DNA of 64,000 nt from CAZNSX01 sp964575845 (GTDB taxonomy: Bacteria; UBA8248; CAZNSX01), in contig CAZNSX010000003.1 of the NCBI GenBank assembly GCA_964575845.1, positions 1-64,000 of the forward strand, read 5' to 3'. A model generated the notes under the pieces. That model saw nothing but the letters and a program-made list of their open reading frames with translations. It was not told the DNA's origin and did not search any database. Shown here piece after piece: positions 41,133 through 49,009 of the stretch. Each line of letters opens with the position of its first letter. Position 1 is the stretch's first letter. A program made the position numbers and the translations under genes.

Positions 41133-42134
41133 GTGGCTGCTTTTGCTATCCTGGGCCTCAAGAAATTCTACGGCGAACGCCTAGTGCTAGAACTCCCTGA
41201 GCTCAGGATAGAGGCTGGTGAGATAACGGCCCTTGTGGGGCCCAACGGTGCCGGAAAAACGACCCTATTGCGAATCCTGGCCTGCCTTGAGGCACCCACC
41301 TCGGGCCGGGTGAAATATAACGGCAGGGTTGTGGATTATTCCGGCGACACCCTTTCCCTGCGCCGGGCCGTCACCCTTGTGGACCAGAGGCCTCTTCTTC
41401 TCTCTAGGAGCGTCTTCTCCAACGTGGCCTTCGGGCTCCGGGTGCGTGGCCTTGCACGGGAGGAGGTGGTGAGGCGGGTGAGTGAGGCTCTCGCCCGGGT
41501 TGGCCTCGCGGGATTCGAGGGGAGGCGAGCCCGAGAGCTCTCGGGGGGCGAGAGCCAGCGGGTCGCCATCGCGCGGGCACTGGCCCTGGAGCCTGAGGTG
41601 CTACTGCTCGATGAGCCCACGGCTAATGTGGACCGGGCTCATGTAGAGGCGATAGAAGGGGTTATCGCCGGCCAGGCCCAAACGGGGGCGCGCACCGTGG
41701 TGCTTGCCACCCATAACCTTGAGCAGGCCCAGCGGCTCTCCCAAAGGGTCATCACCCTTGTGGACGGACGGACCTCACCCCTCTCGGGGGATAACATCCT
41801 GCGGGGGGAGGTGGTGGAAGAGGGAGGGGAGCAGTGGGTCAGGATAGGAAGCCTCAGGGTCTGCGTCCGGGCACCTCGGGCCGGCCCCTGCTACATGGCC
41901 ATAGACCCCAGGAACATCATCCTATCCCACGAGCCCATAGTCTCCAGCGCCAGGAACTGCCTTCCGGCGCGCATAGTCCGCATTGCTGAGCAGGGAGGGG
42001 AGGTGCGCTTAACACTGGATGTGGGAGTTGAGCTCGTGGCCCTCATAACCCGCAACTCTTTCTCCGAGATGGGCCTCACCCTGGGAAGTAACATCTATGC
42101 CACCTTCAAGACGGTGGGAGTCAAGGTCTATTAG
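41133..42134 (+). CDS. tupC: Tungstate ABC transporter, ATP-binding protein
   Basis: A 333-residue ATPase starting at GTG 41133. Walker A is VGPNGAGKTTL, the signature is LSGGESQ and Walker B VLLLDEPTA; a histidine switch occurs in ATHN. A C-terminal beta-rich extension (about 225-333) resembles a molybdate-binding TOBE/Mop domain, which may let it sense oxyanion. It ends the operon and converges on the ModE-like gene. Confidence 0.93.
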   Translation: MAAFAILGLKKFYGERLVLELPELRIEAGEITALVGPNGAGKTTLLRILACLEAPTSGRVKYNGRVVDYSGDTLSLRRAVTLVDQRPLLLSRSVFSNVAFGLRVRGLAREEVVRRVSEALARVGLAGFEGRRARELSGGESQRVAIARALALEPEVLLLDEPTANVDRAHVEAIEGVIAGQAQTGARTVVLATHNLEQAQRLSQRVITLVDGRTSPLSGDNILRGEVVEEGGEQWVRIGSLRVCVRAPRAGPCYMAIDPRNIILSHEPIVSSARNCLPARIVRIAEQGGEVRLTLDVGVELVALITRNSFSEMGLTLGSNIYATFKTVGVKVY

Positions 42135-42158
42135 AGGGCCAAGAGGCTCCCGCCCTCT
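42133..42158. terminator. Hairpin between convergent tupC and the ModE-like gene
   Basis: AGAGGGC (42133-42139) pairs with GCCCTCT (42152-42158) around a 12-base loop. It lies exactly between two converging genes and overlaps the tupC stop. There is no strong T-tract, so it may act as a bidirectional stabiliser or weak terminator. Confidence 0.4.
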
Positions 42159-42161
42159 GAG

Positions 42162-42530
42162 TCATTCCCTACTCTCGGTTATTTTCCCTTTCTTCCGGGG
42201 GAAGGCCTCGCGAAAGCGCCTCTCCACCTCGCGCTCGACCTCAGCCCTGAACCGCTGGTATCTCTTGAGGAAGGCCCGGCCCTCCTCTGTGAGGCGGGCG
42301 CCCCCCGCCCCCAGGCCTCCGGCATGGGCGCTGATAAACTTGATGCCGGAGCGTTCCTCTATCTTCCTCACCGACCCCCACGCGTGGCGGTAGCTCATGC
42401 CAAGGGCCTTGGCCGCGCCGCTCAGGGAGCCCAGCTCATCGATAAGGAGCAGGAGCTTCATCCGGCCGTCCCCGAAGGCGTAGTCCTTTCCGAACTGAAG
42501 CCAGACCTTGGAGCGGACAGAGATGGTCAT
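42162..42530 (-). CDS. ModE-type molybdate/tungstate-responsive regulator (DNA-binding domain only)
   Basis: A 122-residue protein matching the winged-helix N-terminal half of ModE: LLLLIDELGSLSGAAKALG, MSYRHAWGSVRKIEER and GGAGGGARLTEEG-like wing. It lacks the C-terminal TOBE oxyanion-binding domains of full ModE, so sensing might depend on another protein. Its place convergent to tupABC suggests control of tungstate uptake. It is transcribed with the UbiC-like gene upstream by position, 28 bases apart. Confidence 0.88.
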   Translation of the reverse strand: MTISVRSKVWLQFGKDYAFGDGRMKLLLLIDELGSLSGAAKALGMSYRHAWGSVRKIEERSGIKFISAHAGGLGAGGARLTEEGRAFLKRYQRFRAEVEREVERRFREAFPRKKGKITESRE

Positions 42531-42558
42531 GCCATTGGGGTGGAGGGCGCCTCTTCCC

Positions 42559-43137
42559 CTAGATGTAGTAAAGGTAGGGATTGAAGAGATAGGGGTTGAA
42601 GATCTCGATTACACGGGAGAGGATTCGCCCCTGAACGTCCCTCAAATAATAATCCCGCCCGTACGGCTCGATGGGAGCACTGAAGCTGAGTAGGGACTTC
42701 ATCCGGGAGAAGAAGCGAACCTCCCGGGAATGAACCCTGAAATATTTTATAATCTCTCGCTGGTCCTCTATGCCACACCGCTTAAGCACCTTGCCGTAAG
42801 GCAGAACGCCTTCCCGGATGAGCCGCCTCGCTTCGGGGGGATGGTTCCCGAGGAGCACATAGATTATGGCGTAACCCACCGACTGCCCCGAGCGCGCCTT
42901 GAGAAGCACCTTGCGGAAGTACCGCTTGTCGCTCTCCCGTCGCTCGAGGATATCGATGACCACCTCTTCATCGCTTATCCTCTCAAGCATCTCTGTCATC
43001 ATGCCCTGGTGAGAGAGAAGGACTAGCTGAGCCTCCGGCAGCTCCTCTGCCTTGAGCTCGTAATATTTGCGCCGGGGAAGAACCAGGTCAAAGATCTCGT
43101 CCAGGCGCCTCTCTTCTTGAGATAAGAGAAGGGCCAT
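42559..43137 (-). CDS. Chorismate-lyase (UbiC)/UTRA-fold-like protein
   Basis: ATG 43137 (MALLLSQEERR...) is preferred, giving 192 residues, because GAGGAGG sits nine bases upstream; another ATG nine bases earlier abuts that site. The pattern YFRKVLLKARSGQSVGYAII, LPYGKVLKRCGI and YGRDYYLRDVQGRILSRVIEIF resembles chorismate pyruvate-lyases and UTRA ligand domains. Real UbiC makes 4-hydroxybenzoate, but the key residues could not be verified and no quinone genes are near. There is no DNA-binding domain. It might instead be a ligand-binding partner of the truncated ModE-like protein. Family is likely, function open. Confidence 0.6.
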   Translation of the reverse strand: MALLLSQEERRLDEIFDLVLPRRKYYELKAEELPEAQLVLLSHQGMMTEMLERISDEEVVIDILERRESDKRYFRKVLLKARSGQSVGYAIIYVLLGNHPPEARRLIREGVLPYGKVLKRCGIEDQREIIKYFRVHSREVRFFSRMKSLLSFSAPIEPYGRDYYLRDVQGRILSRVIEIFNPYLFNPYLYYI

Positions 43138-43336
43138 CCTCACCATCCTCCTCTTCGGGGCGGGGAAAAATTTCGTAAAGGATAACGCAGTGACCCCGCG
43201 GTGTCAAGGACTTTCGGGCCTGACCCACCCTCGGACCCGGAGGAGTTCTTCAAAAAAGGCGGGAGTTGAAATGAGAAATAACCCTTCCGGGAAGCCTCTC
43301 GAAAAGCGCGGTCTCTCGGCCCCCTTGCCAGAGCCC

Positions 43337-43365
43337 TTGACCAGAGTGGAACCCTCTCTTATATT
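43337..43365 (+). promoter_or_regulatory. Strong sigma-70 promoter for the hydroxyacid dehydrogenase gene
   Basis: TTGACC (43337-43342) and TATATT (43360-43365), each five of six matches, are 17 bases apart. A start site is expected near 43372, inside the left arm of the hairpin at 43367-43404. Confidence 0.65.
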
Positions 43366-43366
43366 A

Positions 43367-43404
43367 TGCGGCGAGGGGGAGAAAAAAGTCTCCCCCTCGC
43401 CGCA
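43367..43404. promoter_or_regulatory. Perfect 16 bp inverted repeat at the transcript start
   Basis: The left arm 43367-43382 and the right arm 43389-43404 are perfectly complementary over 16 bases around a six-base A-rich loop. It begins one base after the -10 box. There is no T-tract after it, so it is not an ordinary terminator. It may be an operator, or an RNA hairpin at or near the 5' end that protects the message. It ends 40 bases before the dehydrogenase start. Confidence 0.65.
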
Positions 43405-43444
43405 TCCTCAATTATCCATAGGGCAAAGCGTGGGGGGCAGAAAA

Positions 43445-44467
43445 ATGAGCGACAAGAAATACAGGGTGGTGCTCACCGACTATGTTTGGGATACGCTCGA
43501 TGTGGAGGAGGAGGCCCTCCGGGAGGTAGACGCGGAACTCATTTCCATGCAGACCAAGAAAACGGAAGAGTTTATCGACGCCGTCCGGGACGCCGACGCC
43601 ATCCTCAATACCTATGCCGGGCCCATCCTGAAAGAGCATATGAAGAAGATGGAAAAGTGCCTGATCATCGCCCGCTACGGCATAGGCGTCGATACCATCG
43701 ATGTGCCGGCCGCGACGGAGCTGGGCATCATCGTCACCAATAACCCCACCTACTGTGTAGATGACGTTGCCGAGCACACCATGGCCCTGCTCCTTGCCCT
43801 CACGCGGAAGGTCGTCTTCCTCCACGGGAAGGTCATGCGGGGAGAGATGCCCCCTACCTGGTCCCTCGGGGCCGCAAAGCCCATCTTCCGCATGGTGGGA
43901 AAGGCGCTGGGGCTTCTCGGGTTTGGAAACATCGCGAGGAGGGTGGCGGCAAGGGCCGCCGCGTTCGGCGTAAATGTCCTCTATTATGACCCCTACATCG
44001 CGGCTGGCCAGTTCAAAGATGTGCCCGGTGAGAAGGTTGAGCTCGATGAGCTCCTCTCAAGGGCCGACTGGGTTTCCGTACATACTCCCCTGACCAAGGA
44101 TACCCGCCACATGGTCAACTCTGAGTTCCTCTCCAAGATGAAGCCCACGGCCTATCTCATAAATGCGTCCCGGGGCCCCATCGTGGACACAGCCGCCCTC
44201 GTGGAAGCCCTGGAGGGGAAGAGGATAGCCGGCGCTGCGGTCGATGTCATAGAGGACTGCCCTCCCTTCCCGGAGGACCACCCGTTGAAGAGGTTCGACA
44301 ACGTCATAATCACTCCCCATGCCGCCTGGCATTCGGAGGAGGCGCTCGTCGGGCTGCACAACGGTGCGCCCAACGAGGTGAAGCGGGTGCTCAAGGGCGA
44401 GTGGCCCATAAATGTCGTTAATCCTGAGGTCAGGGGGAAGAACAGGGCGGGGCTTAAGGGGGGATAA
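43445..44467 (+). CDS. D-2-hydroxyacid dehydrogenase (C-terminal binding protein/phosphoglycerate dehydrogenase-like)
   Basis: ATG 43445 gives 340 residues; the frame is open further upstream but runs through the promoter. The NAD-binding loop is LGLLGFGNIARRVAARAAAFG. The catalytic arginine lies in NASRGPIVDTAAL, and the acid-base histidine in TPHAAWHSEEA. It lacks the C-terminal ACT domain of full phosphoglycerate dehydrogenase. It reduces or oxidises a 2-oxo/2-hydroxy acid with NAD; the exact acid is unassigned. It is monocistronic, with its own promoter and hairpin leader. Confidence 0.9.
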   Translation: MSDKKYRVVLTDYVWDTLDVEEEALREVDAELISMQTKKTEEFIDAVRDADAILNTYAGPILKEHMKKMEKCLIIARYGIGVDTIDVPAATELGIIVTNNPTYCVDDVAEHTMALLLALTRKVVFLHGKVMRGEMPPTWSLGAAKPIFRMVGKALGLLGFGNIARRVAARAAAFGVNVLYYDPYIAAGQFKDVPGEKVELDELLSRADWVSVHTPLTKDTRHMVNSEFLSKMKPTAYLINASRGPIVDTAALVEALEGKRIAGAAVDVIEDCPPFPEDHPLKRFDNVIITPHAAWHSEEALVGLHNGAPNEVKRVLKGEWPINVVNPEVRGKNRAGLKGG

Positions 44468-44550
44468 GAGCCGCACAATGCATGGAAGGGGAAGAGTAGA
44501 GGGTGGCGCGTGCACGGGAGGGTGCTTCCTCACCCCTTCTCACTTTACCC

Positions 44551-44578
44551 TTGACCATTGCGGTGTTTCTGCTAAAAT
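44551..44578 (+). promoter_or_regulatory. Probable promoter of argS
   Basis: TTGACC (44551-44556) is 16 bases from TAAAAT (44573-44578), which follows TGC as an extended -10. It lies 39 bases before the argS start codon and fits well with the A+T-rich spacer. Confidence 0.6.
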
Positions 44579-44617
44579 AAATCAAATACTTAGCCATACC
44601 GCCCTAAGAGACGACCC

Positions 44618-46282
44618 TTGAGAAGAGTCCTTGTTCCTCTCCTGACGGAAGCCTTTGAGAGGGCGAGGGATGCGGGGGAGCTTAAGAGCGAAGAGCTCCC
44701 CCCCATCATTTTGGAGCCCCCTCCTGAGGAAGCGTTCGGCGACTGGGCCACGAACCTCGCCCTCTTGCTCGCCCGCTCTGAGCGTCTCCCGCCCATGGAG
44801 ATAGCCGGGAGGCTTCTACGCCACCTCCGCACCGATGCCTCATTGATCAGGGAGGTCCAGGTCGCAAGGCCCGGCTTCATCAATTTCTTTATGGAGCCCC
44901 GCTTCCTGAAGGAGAAATTGCGGGAGGTTGAAGAGCGGGGTGAGACCTATGGGAGGAGTTCCCTCGGGGGCGGAAAACCTGTGCAGGTGGAGTTTGTGAG
45001 CGCCAACCCCACCGGGCCCCTTCATGTGGGCCACGGCCGGGGCGCTGTGGTGGGAGACGTCATCGCCTCGCTCTTGGAGGCCGTTGACTACCGGGCGGAG
45101 CGGGAATATTACATAAATGATGCGGGAAATCAGATGGAACTCCTGGGCAGGTCAACCCTCGCCCGCTACCGGGAGGCGCTCGGCAAGGGAGGGGAGTTCC
45201 CTCCCGATGGCTACCAGGGAGATTATATCCGGGAGATGGCAAGCGCGATCGCTCAGAGGGAGGGCGGGCGGCTGCTTGAGCTCCCGGAGGAGGAGGCGGC
45301 GGGACTCCTGGCCCGAGAGGCGGGGGACTTGATTCTAAAGGATATCGAGAGCTGCCTCAGGGAGTTCAGGGTGGGGTTTGACTGCTGGTTCAGTGAAAGG
45401 AGTCTCTTTGAGGGCGGGGCTGTGGAGAGGGCCCTCAAAGACCTTGAAGAAAGGGGCCACATCTACCGCAGAGACGGGCACCTCTGGCTCAGGACAAGCC
45501 CCTTCGGGGACGAGAAGGACAGGGTTGTGGTCAGGGCCGATGGCCGTCCCACATATCTCGCCTCAGATATCGCCTACCACCTGAATAAATATAACCGGGG
45601 CTTCGTGAAGGTGATCGACATCTGGGGTGCTGACCACCACGGCTATGTGCCCCGGGTTCGGGCGGCGCTTCAGATGGCGGGGAGGGACCCCGAGAGCTTT
45701 AGGGTCGTGCTGGTTCAATTCGTGAGCCTCAAGCGTGGGGGGGAGCAGGTCTCCATGAGCACCCGCGGCGGGGAGTTCGTGGAACTATCGGAGGTTATGC
45801 GGGAAGTGGGGGTGGATACTGCCCGGTTTCTCTTCCTCATGCGAAATTCCGATGCGCCACTGGAGTTTGACCTGGAGCTTGCGAAGCAGGAGTCCTCGGA
45901 GAACCCCGTCTATTACGTCCAGTATGCACATGTCAGGTGTTGCGGGCTATTCCGCAAGGCGGGGGCCCGGGGGATCGAAAAGCCCCTTTTCGAAGAGGTG
46001 AACCTGGAGAGGCTTGAGCTTCCTGAAGAGATGGGGCTCGTAAAGGGAATCCTCGACTATCCCTATGTGGTGGAGAGCAGTGCTCTGGCACTCGAGCCCC
46101 ACCGGCTTGCTTACTATCTCGTCGAGCTCGCCAAGGAGCTCCACAGCTACTATAACCGGTACCGCATCCTGACCCATGACCGGGAGCTTGTGGACGCTCG
46201 CCTCTTCTTGACTTCCTGCGTTAAGAGGGTGCTTGAAAATGCTCTGAAGCTCCTTGGGGTAACGGCCCCGGAGCAAATGTGA
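44618..46282 (+). CDS. argS: Arginyl-tRNA synthetase
   Basis: A 554-residue class I synthetase starting at TTG 44618. The HIGH motif is H136-V-G-H139 in NPTGPLHVGHGRGA. The N-terminal Add-1 domain (about 1-110), which recognises the tRNA elbow, is present. YYINDAGNQM and the DALR-type C-terminal anticodon-binding domain (YAHVRCCGLFRKAG, later AYYLVELAKELHSYYNRYRI) complete it. Length matches bacterial ArgS. It is followed by a SPOR protein, an arrangement seen in Geobacter-like genomes. Confidence 0.97.
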   Translation: MRRVLVPLLTEAFERARDAGELKSEELPPIILEPPPEEAFGDWATNLALLLARSERLPPMEIAGRLLRHLRTDASLIREVQVARPGFINFFMEPRFLKEKLREVEERGETYGRSSLGGGKPVQVEFVSANPTGPLHVGHGRGAVVGDVIASLLEAVDYRAEREYYINDAGNQMELLGRSTLARYREALGKGGEFPPDGYQGDYIREMASAIAQREGGRLLELPEEEAAGLLAREAGDLILKDIESCLREFRVGFDCWFSERSLFEGGAVERALKDLEERGHIYRRDGHLWLRTSPFGDEKDRVVVRADGRPTYLASDIAYHLNKYNRGFVKVIDIWGADHHGYVPRVRAALQMAGRDPESFRVVLVQFVSLKRGGEQVSMSTRGGEFVELSEVMREVGVDTARFLFLMRNSDAPLEFDLELAKQESSENPVYYVQYAHVRCCGLFRKAGARGIEKPLFEEVNLERLELPEEMGLVKGILDYPYVVESSALALEPHRLAYYLVELAKELHSYYNRYRILTHDRELVDARLFLTSCVKRVLENALKLLGVTAPEQM

Positions 46283-46337
46283 GAATAAAGAGATGCCTCC
46301 GCCCTGGGGGAGATAAAGTGTTATGAGAGAGGAGAAA

Positions 46338-47036
46338 ATGGAGAAGGAATCTGACCTCTACAACTTAAGCCTCTCGGGAAGGCAGTTGGGCCTCACCCTC
46401 ACGGCTCTCATTCTTATCTTCTGCCTTGCCTTTGCCTTGGGCTACATCGTGGGAGGGGCGGGAAAGGAGACTCTTGAGCCTCGAGGGGAGGAGATGAAGG
46501 AGCTCGCCATGACCTCGCCCGAAGAGGGGAGGACTCCCCTGAAGGATAAGGAGCCGCGAGAGGGAGAGGCCACCTCCCGAGAAGAGCTGACCTTCTACAA
46601 GACCCTCTTGGAAGAAAAACCGCCACTCGGAATCGAGGATAGGCCAAAAGGGCCCGAGGAGAAGGCCGGTGCTCCCCCGTCCAAGTCCCGTGAAGGTAAA
46701 GGCCCTGAAGAAGGGAAGCCCCCAGCTGAGGTTGAGCCTCAGGCACCCTCATCAAAGGTGGTGGCCGCAGCGCCGCTGCCAAAAGCCGAGCAAGAGGAGA
46801 GGCTTTTCACGGTTCAGGTTAGTTCCCTGAGGAGCCCATCCAACGCCGAAGCCCTGAGGACGAGGCTCGCGAGGCGGGGATATGAGGCCTATGTGGAGAA
46901 GGTTAACCTCGCGGATAAGGGCCTTTTTCACCGGGTCCGCGTGGGCCCCTTCAAAACAAGAGCGGGAGCCCAGCGGGTAGCCCGACGCCTTAAGGAGGTG
47001 GAGAACCTCAAGGAGGCTGTCGTGGCTAGGCGATGA
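46338..47036 (+). CDS. SPOR-domain membrane protein
   Basis: ATG 46338 follows AGAGGAGAAA and gives 232 residues; an ATG 15 bases earlier is less well placed. It has a short cytoplasmic tail, one membrane helix (about 17-42; LTALILIFCLAFALGYIVGG), a long charged, proline-rich linker, and a C-terminal SPOR domain (about 158-232; FTVQVSSLRSPSNAEALR, VRVGPFKTRAGAQRVARRL). SPOR domains bind denuded peptidoglycan at division sites. It follows argS by 55 bases and is likely co-transcribed. Confidence 0.9.
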   Translation: MEKESDLYNLSLSGRQLGLTLTALILIFCLAFALGYIVGGAGKETLEPRGEEMKELAMTSPEEGRTPLKDKEPREGEATSREELTFYKTLLEEKPPLGIEDRPKGPEEKAGAPPSKSREGKGPEEGKPPAEVEPQAPSSKVVAAAPLPKAEQEERLFTVQVSSLRSPSNAEALRTRLARRGYEAYVEKVNLADKGLFHRVRVGPFKTRAGAQRVARRLKEVENLKEAVVARR

Positions 47037-47050
47037 GTTCCATTCTATGG

Positions 47051-47098
47051 TATAATTTTCGCATCCTCTTAGGGGGCGGTCCTTGGGAGCTGCCCCCT
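47051..47098 (+). promoter_or_regulatory. Candidate promoter and hairpin leader of the glutamine amidotransferase gene
   Basis: A perfect TATAAT (47051-47056) preceded by TGG is an extended -10; no good -35 is seen. Downstream AGGGGGC (47071-47077) pairs with GCCCCCT (47092-47098), followed by CTTTAAAA. The hairpin could be an attenuator, or a terminator for the argS-SPOR operon. Confidence 0.4.
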
Positions 47099-47118
47099 CT
47101 TTAAAAGGGGCATCCACT

Positions 47119-48222
47119 TTGGGGTATGATTTTCAAAAGGATATCTCCGGCTGTGGCTTAACCGGGATCATAAACACCCGGGGGGAGCTCGTTCCCGGCT
47201 CGTTCGTCATCGAGTCCATAACAAACATGGAGGAGCGGGGAAACGGCCTAGGAGCAGGCTTCGCCGCCTATGGTATCTACCCTCACCTCAAGGAATTCTA
47301 TGCCCTTCATATTATGTATGAGGGCCGCCTCCCCCAGGACAAGGTCGAGGATTATCTCAGGGAGAACCTCACGGTACAGCACCAAGAGCCCATTCCCACG
47401 CGGCCTGTCCCCTCGGTTCAGAGCCCTCCCATTCTCGTGCGCTATTTCGTTATGCCGAGGCCTCCTCGGGGTATTAGCCCGCAGGGACTCCCTCCCCAAT
47501 GGGAGGATGACGCCATCGTGAATGCCGTCATGGAGATAAATTTCGAGATGGAGGGGGCCTTCGTCTTCAGCAGCGGCAAGAACATGGGAGCTTTCAAGGG
47601 AGTAGGCTTTCCCGGCGAAATGGCCGAGTTTTTCAGGATCGATGACTACGAGGCGTACATATGGACGGCTCACGCCCGTTTTCCCACGAATACCCCCGGG
47701 TGGTGGGGAGGAGCCCATCCCTTCACCCTTCTCGACTGGTCCATCGTGCACAATGGCGAGATTTCCTCCTATGGAATAAACAAGCGCTATCTTGAGATGA
47801 ATGGCTACCGGTGCACCCTTTTCACCGATACCGAGGTTGTGGCCTACCTTCTTGACCTCTTGATAAGGAAGCACGGGCTCTCCATCGAGCTGGCCTGCGC
47901 GGCTCTGGCGCCTCCCTTCTGGAAGAATATAGATAAGATGGAGGAGAGGGAGCGGGAGGCCCTTACGGCCCTGCGAATGGTTTACGGAAGTGGGGTCCTC
48001 AATGGCCCCTTTGCCATCCTCTTCGGCTACGGAGGGGGGCTCGTGGGCTTTAATGACCGAATAAAGCTGAGGCCCCTTCTTGCCGCTCAAAAAGGGGATA
48101 CATATTACATGGCGAGTGAGGAGGCGGCCATAAGGGTCATCTGCCCAGAGCCTGACAGGGTCTGGGCGCCCAAGGCGGGAGAGCCCGTCATCGTCAGCAT
48201 GGAGGACGGTCTCAGGTCATGA
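47119..48222 (+). CDS. Class II glutamine amidotransferase, glutamate synthase domain-1-like (GltB1 type)
   Basis: TTG 47119 (MGYDFQKDISGCGLTGI...) is chosen because AAAAGGGG precedes it and the sequence upstream is low-complexity hairpin; the protein is 367 residues. C12 is the candidate catalytic cysteine of an Ntn-type amidotransferase; unlike textbook cases it is not residue 2, so either processing exposes it or the start is further in. HARFPTNTPGWWGGAHPF, later VHNGEISSYGINKRYLE, match the glutaminase domain of glutamate synthase. It overlaps a GXGXG-domain gene by four bases; domain 2 (synthase) is not in the window. It probably supplies ammonia from glutamine. Confidence 0.85.
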   Translation: MGYDFQKDISGCGLTGIINTRGELVPGSFVIESITNMEERGNGLGAGFAAYGIYPHLKEFYALHIMYEGRLPQDKVEDYLRENLTVQHQEPIPTRPVPSVQSPPILVRYFVMPRPPRGISPQGLPPQWEDDAIVNAVMEINFEMEGAFVFSSGKNMGAFKGVGFPGEMAEFFRIDDYEAYIWTAHARFPTNTPGWWGGAHPFTLLDWSIVHNGEISSYGINKRYLEMNGYRCTLFTDTEVVAYLLDLLIRKHGLSIELACAALAPPFWKNIDKMEEREREALTALRMVYGSGVLNGPFAILFGYGGGLVGFNDRIKLRPLLAAQKGDTYYMASEEAAIRVICPEPDRVWAPKAGEPVIVSMEDGLRS

Positions 48223-48959
48223 GGCAAATAGACGCCCGGGGCATCTACTACCGGGAGTTGAACCGGCTCATCCGGAAGGCGGTGTCGGATGGCGAGACCG
48301 AGATCCAGCTTCTCAACGTTCAGGGTCAGCGATACATAGCTGACGGCATCACCTCCAACGGCCTCCGCATCGATATTTGGGGCGTGCCGGGCCAGGACCT
48401 CGCGGCCTTCATGAATGGGCCCACCGTCATTGTCCACGGAAATGCCCAGGACGGCGTGGGCAACACGATGGGGAGCGGTAAGGTCGTGGTTCACGGCATG
48501 GCGGGAGACGTCCTGGGGTACGGCATGCGGGGGGGAAAGCTGCACATCTTGGCGGATGTGGGCTACCGGGTGGGCATTCACATGAAGTCCTACCGGGAGC
48601 TTAAGCCGCTCATCATCGTGGGGGGAAGGGCGGGGGATTTCTTCGGCGAGTACATGGCGGGAGGGATCTTAATACTTCTGGGCATGGGTATCCCCGATGG
48701 CCGCCCACTTGTGGGAGATTACCTGGGAACGGGCATGCACGGGGGGGAGATCTTCATCCGGGGCGAGGTCGAACCCGACCAGCTGGGAGCCGAGGTAGGC
48801 GTGGTTCCCGGGGGGGAGGAGGACCGGCTCCGCCTGGAGGGATATCTCGGTGAGTATGCCGACGACTTCGGCCTCGATGCCCGGGAACTTCTTGAGGGGG
48901 ATTTCATCAAGCTCGTCCCCGTGAGCCACCGTCCCTACGGAAACCTCTATGCTTACTGA
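48219..48959 (+). CDS. GXGXG-motif protein, glutamate synthase domain-3-like (GltB3 type)
   Basis: A 246-residue right-handed beta-helix protein of the GXGXG family. Repeated turns are visible (GVGNTMGSGKVVVHGMAGDV, GYGMRGGKLHILADVG, GGRAGDFFGEYMAGG). It is the domain that couples the glutaminase and synthase halves of glutamate synthase, and is also related to FwdC/FmdC. It overlaps the amidotransferase gene (ATGA), so both are made together. The split into single-domain proteins is the archaeal-type arrangement. Confidence 0.88.
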   Translation: MRQIDARGIYYRELNRLIRKAVSDGETEIQLLNVQGQRYIADGITSNGLRIDIWGVPGQDLAAFMNGPTVIVHGNAQDGVGNTMGSGKVVVHGMAGDVLGYGMRGGKLHILADVGYRVGIHMKSYRELKPLIIVGGRAGDFFGEYMAGGILILLGMGIPDGRPLVGDYLGTGMHGGEIFIRGEVEPDQLGAEVGVVPGGEEDRLRLEGYLGEYADDFGLDARELLEGDFIKLVPVSHRPYGNLYAY

Positions 48960-49009
48960 AAGGGTGCCAAGAGGTTAAGGCAGAGGGCTTTTTAGTCTGC
49001 GAGGAACTC

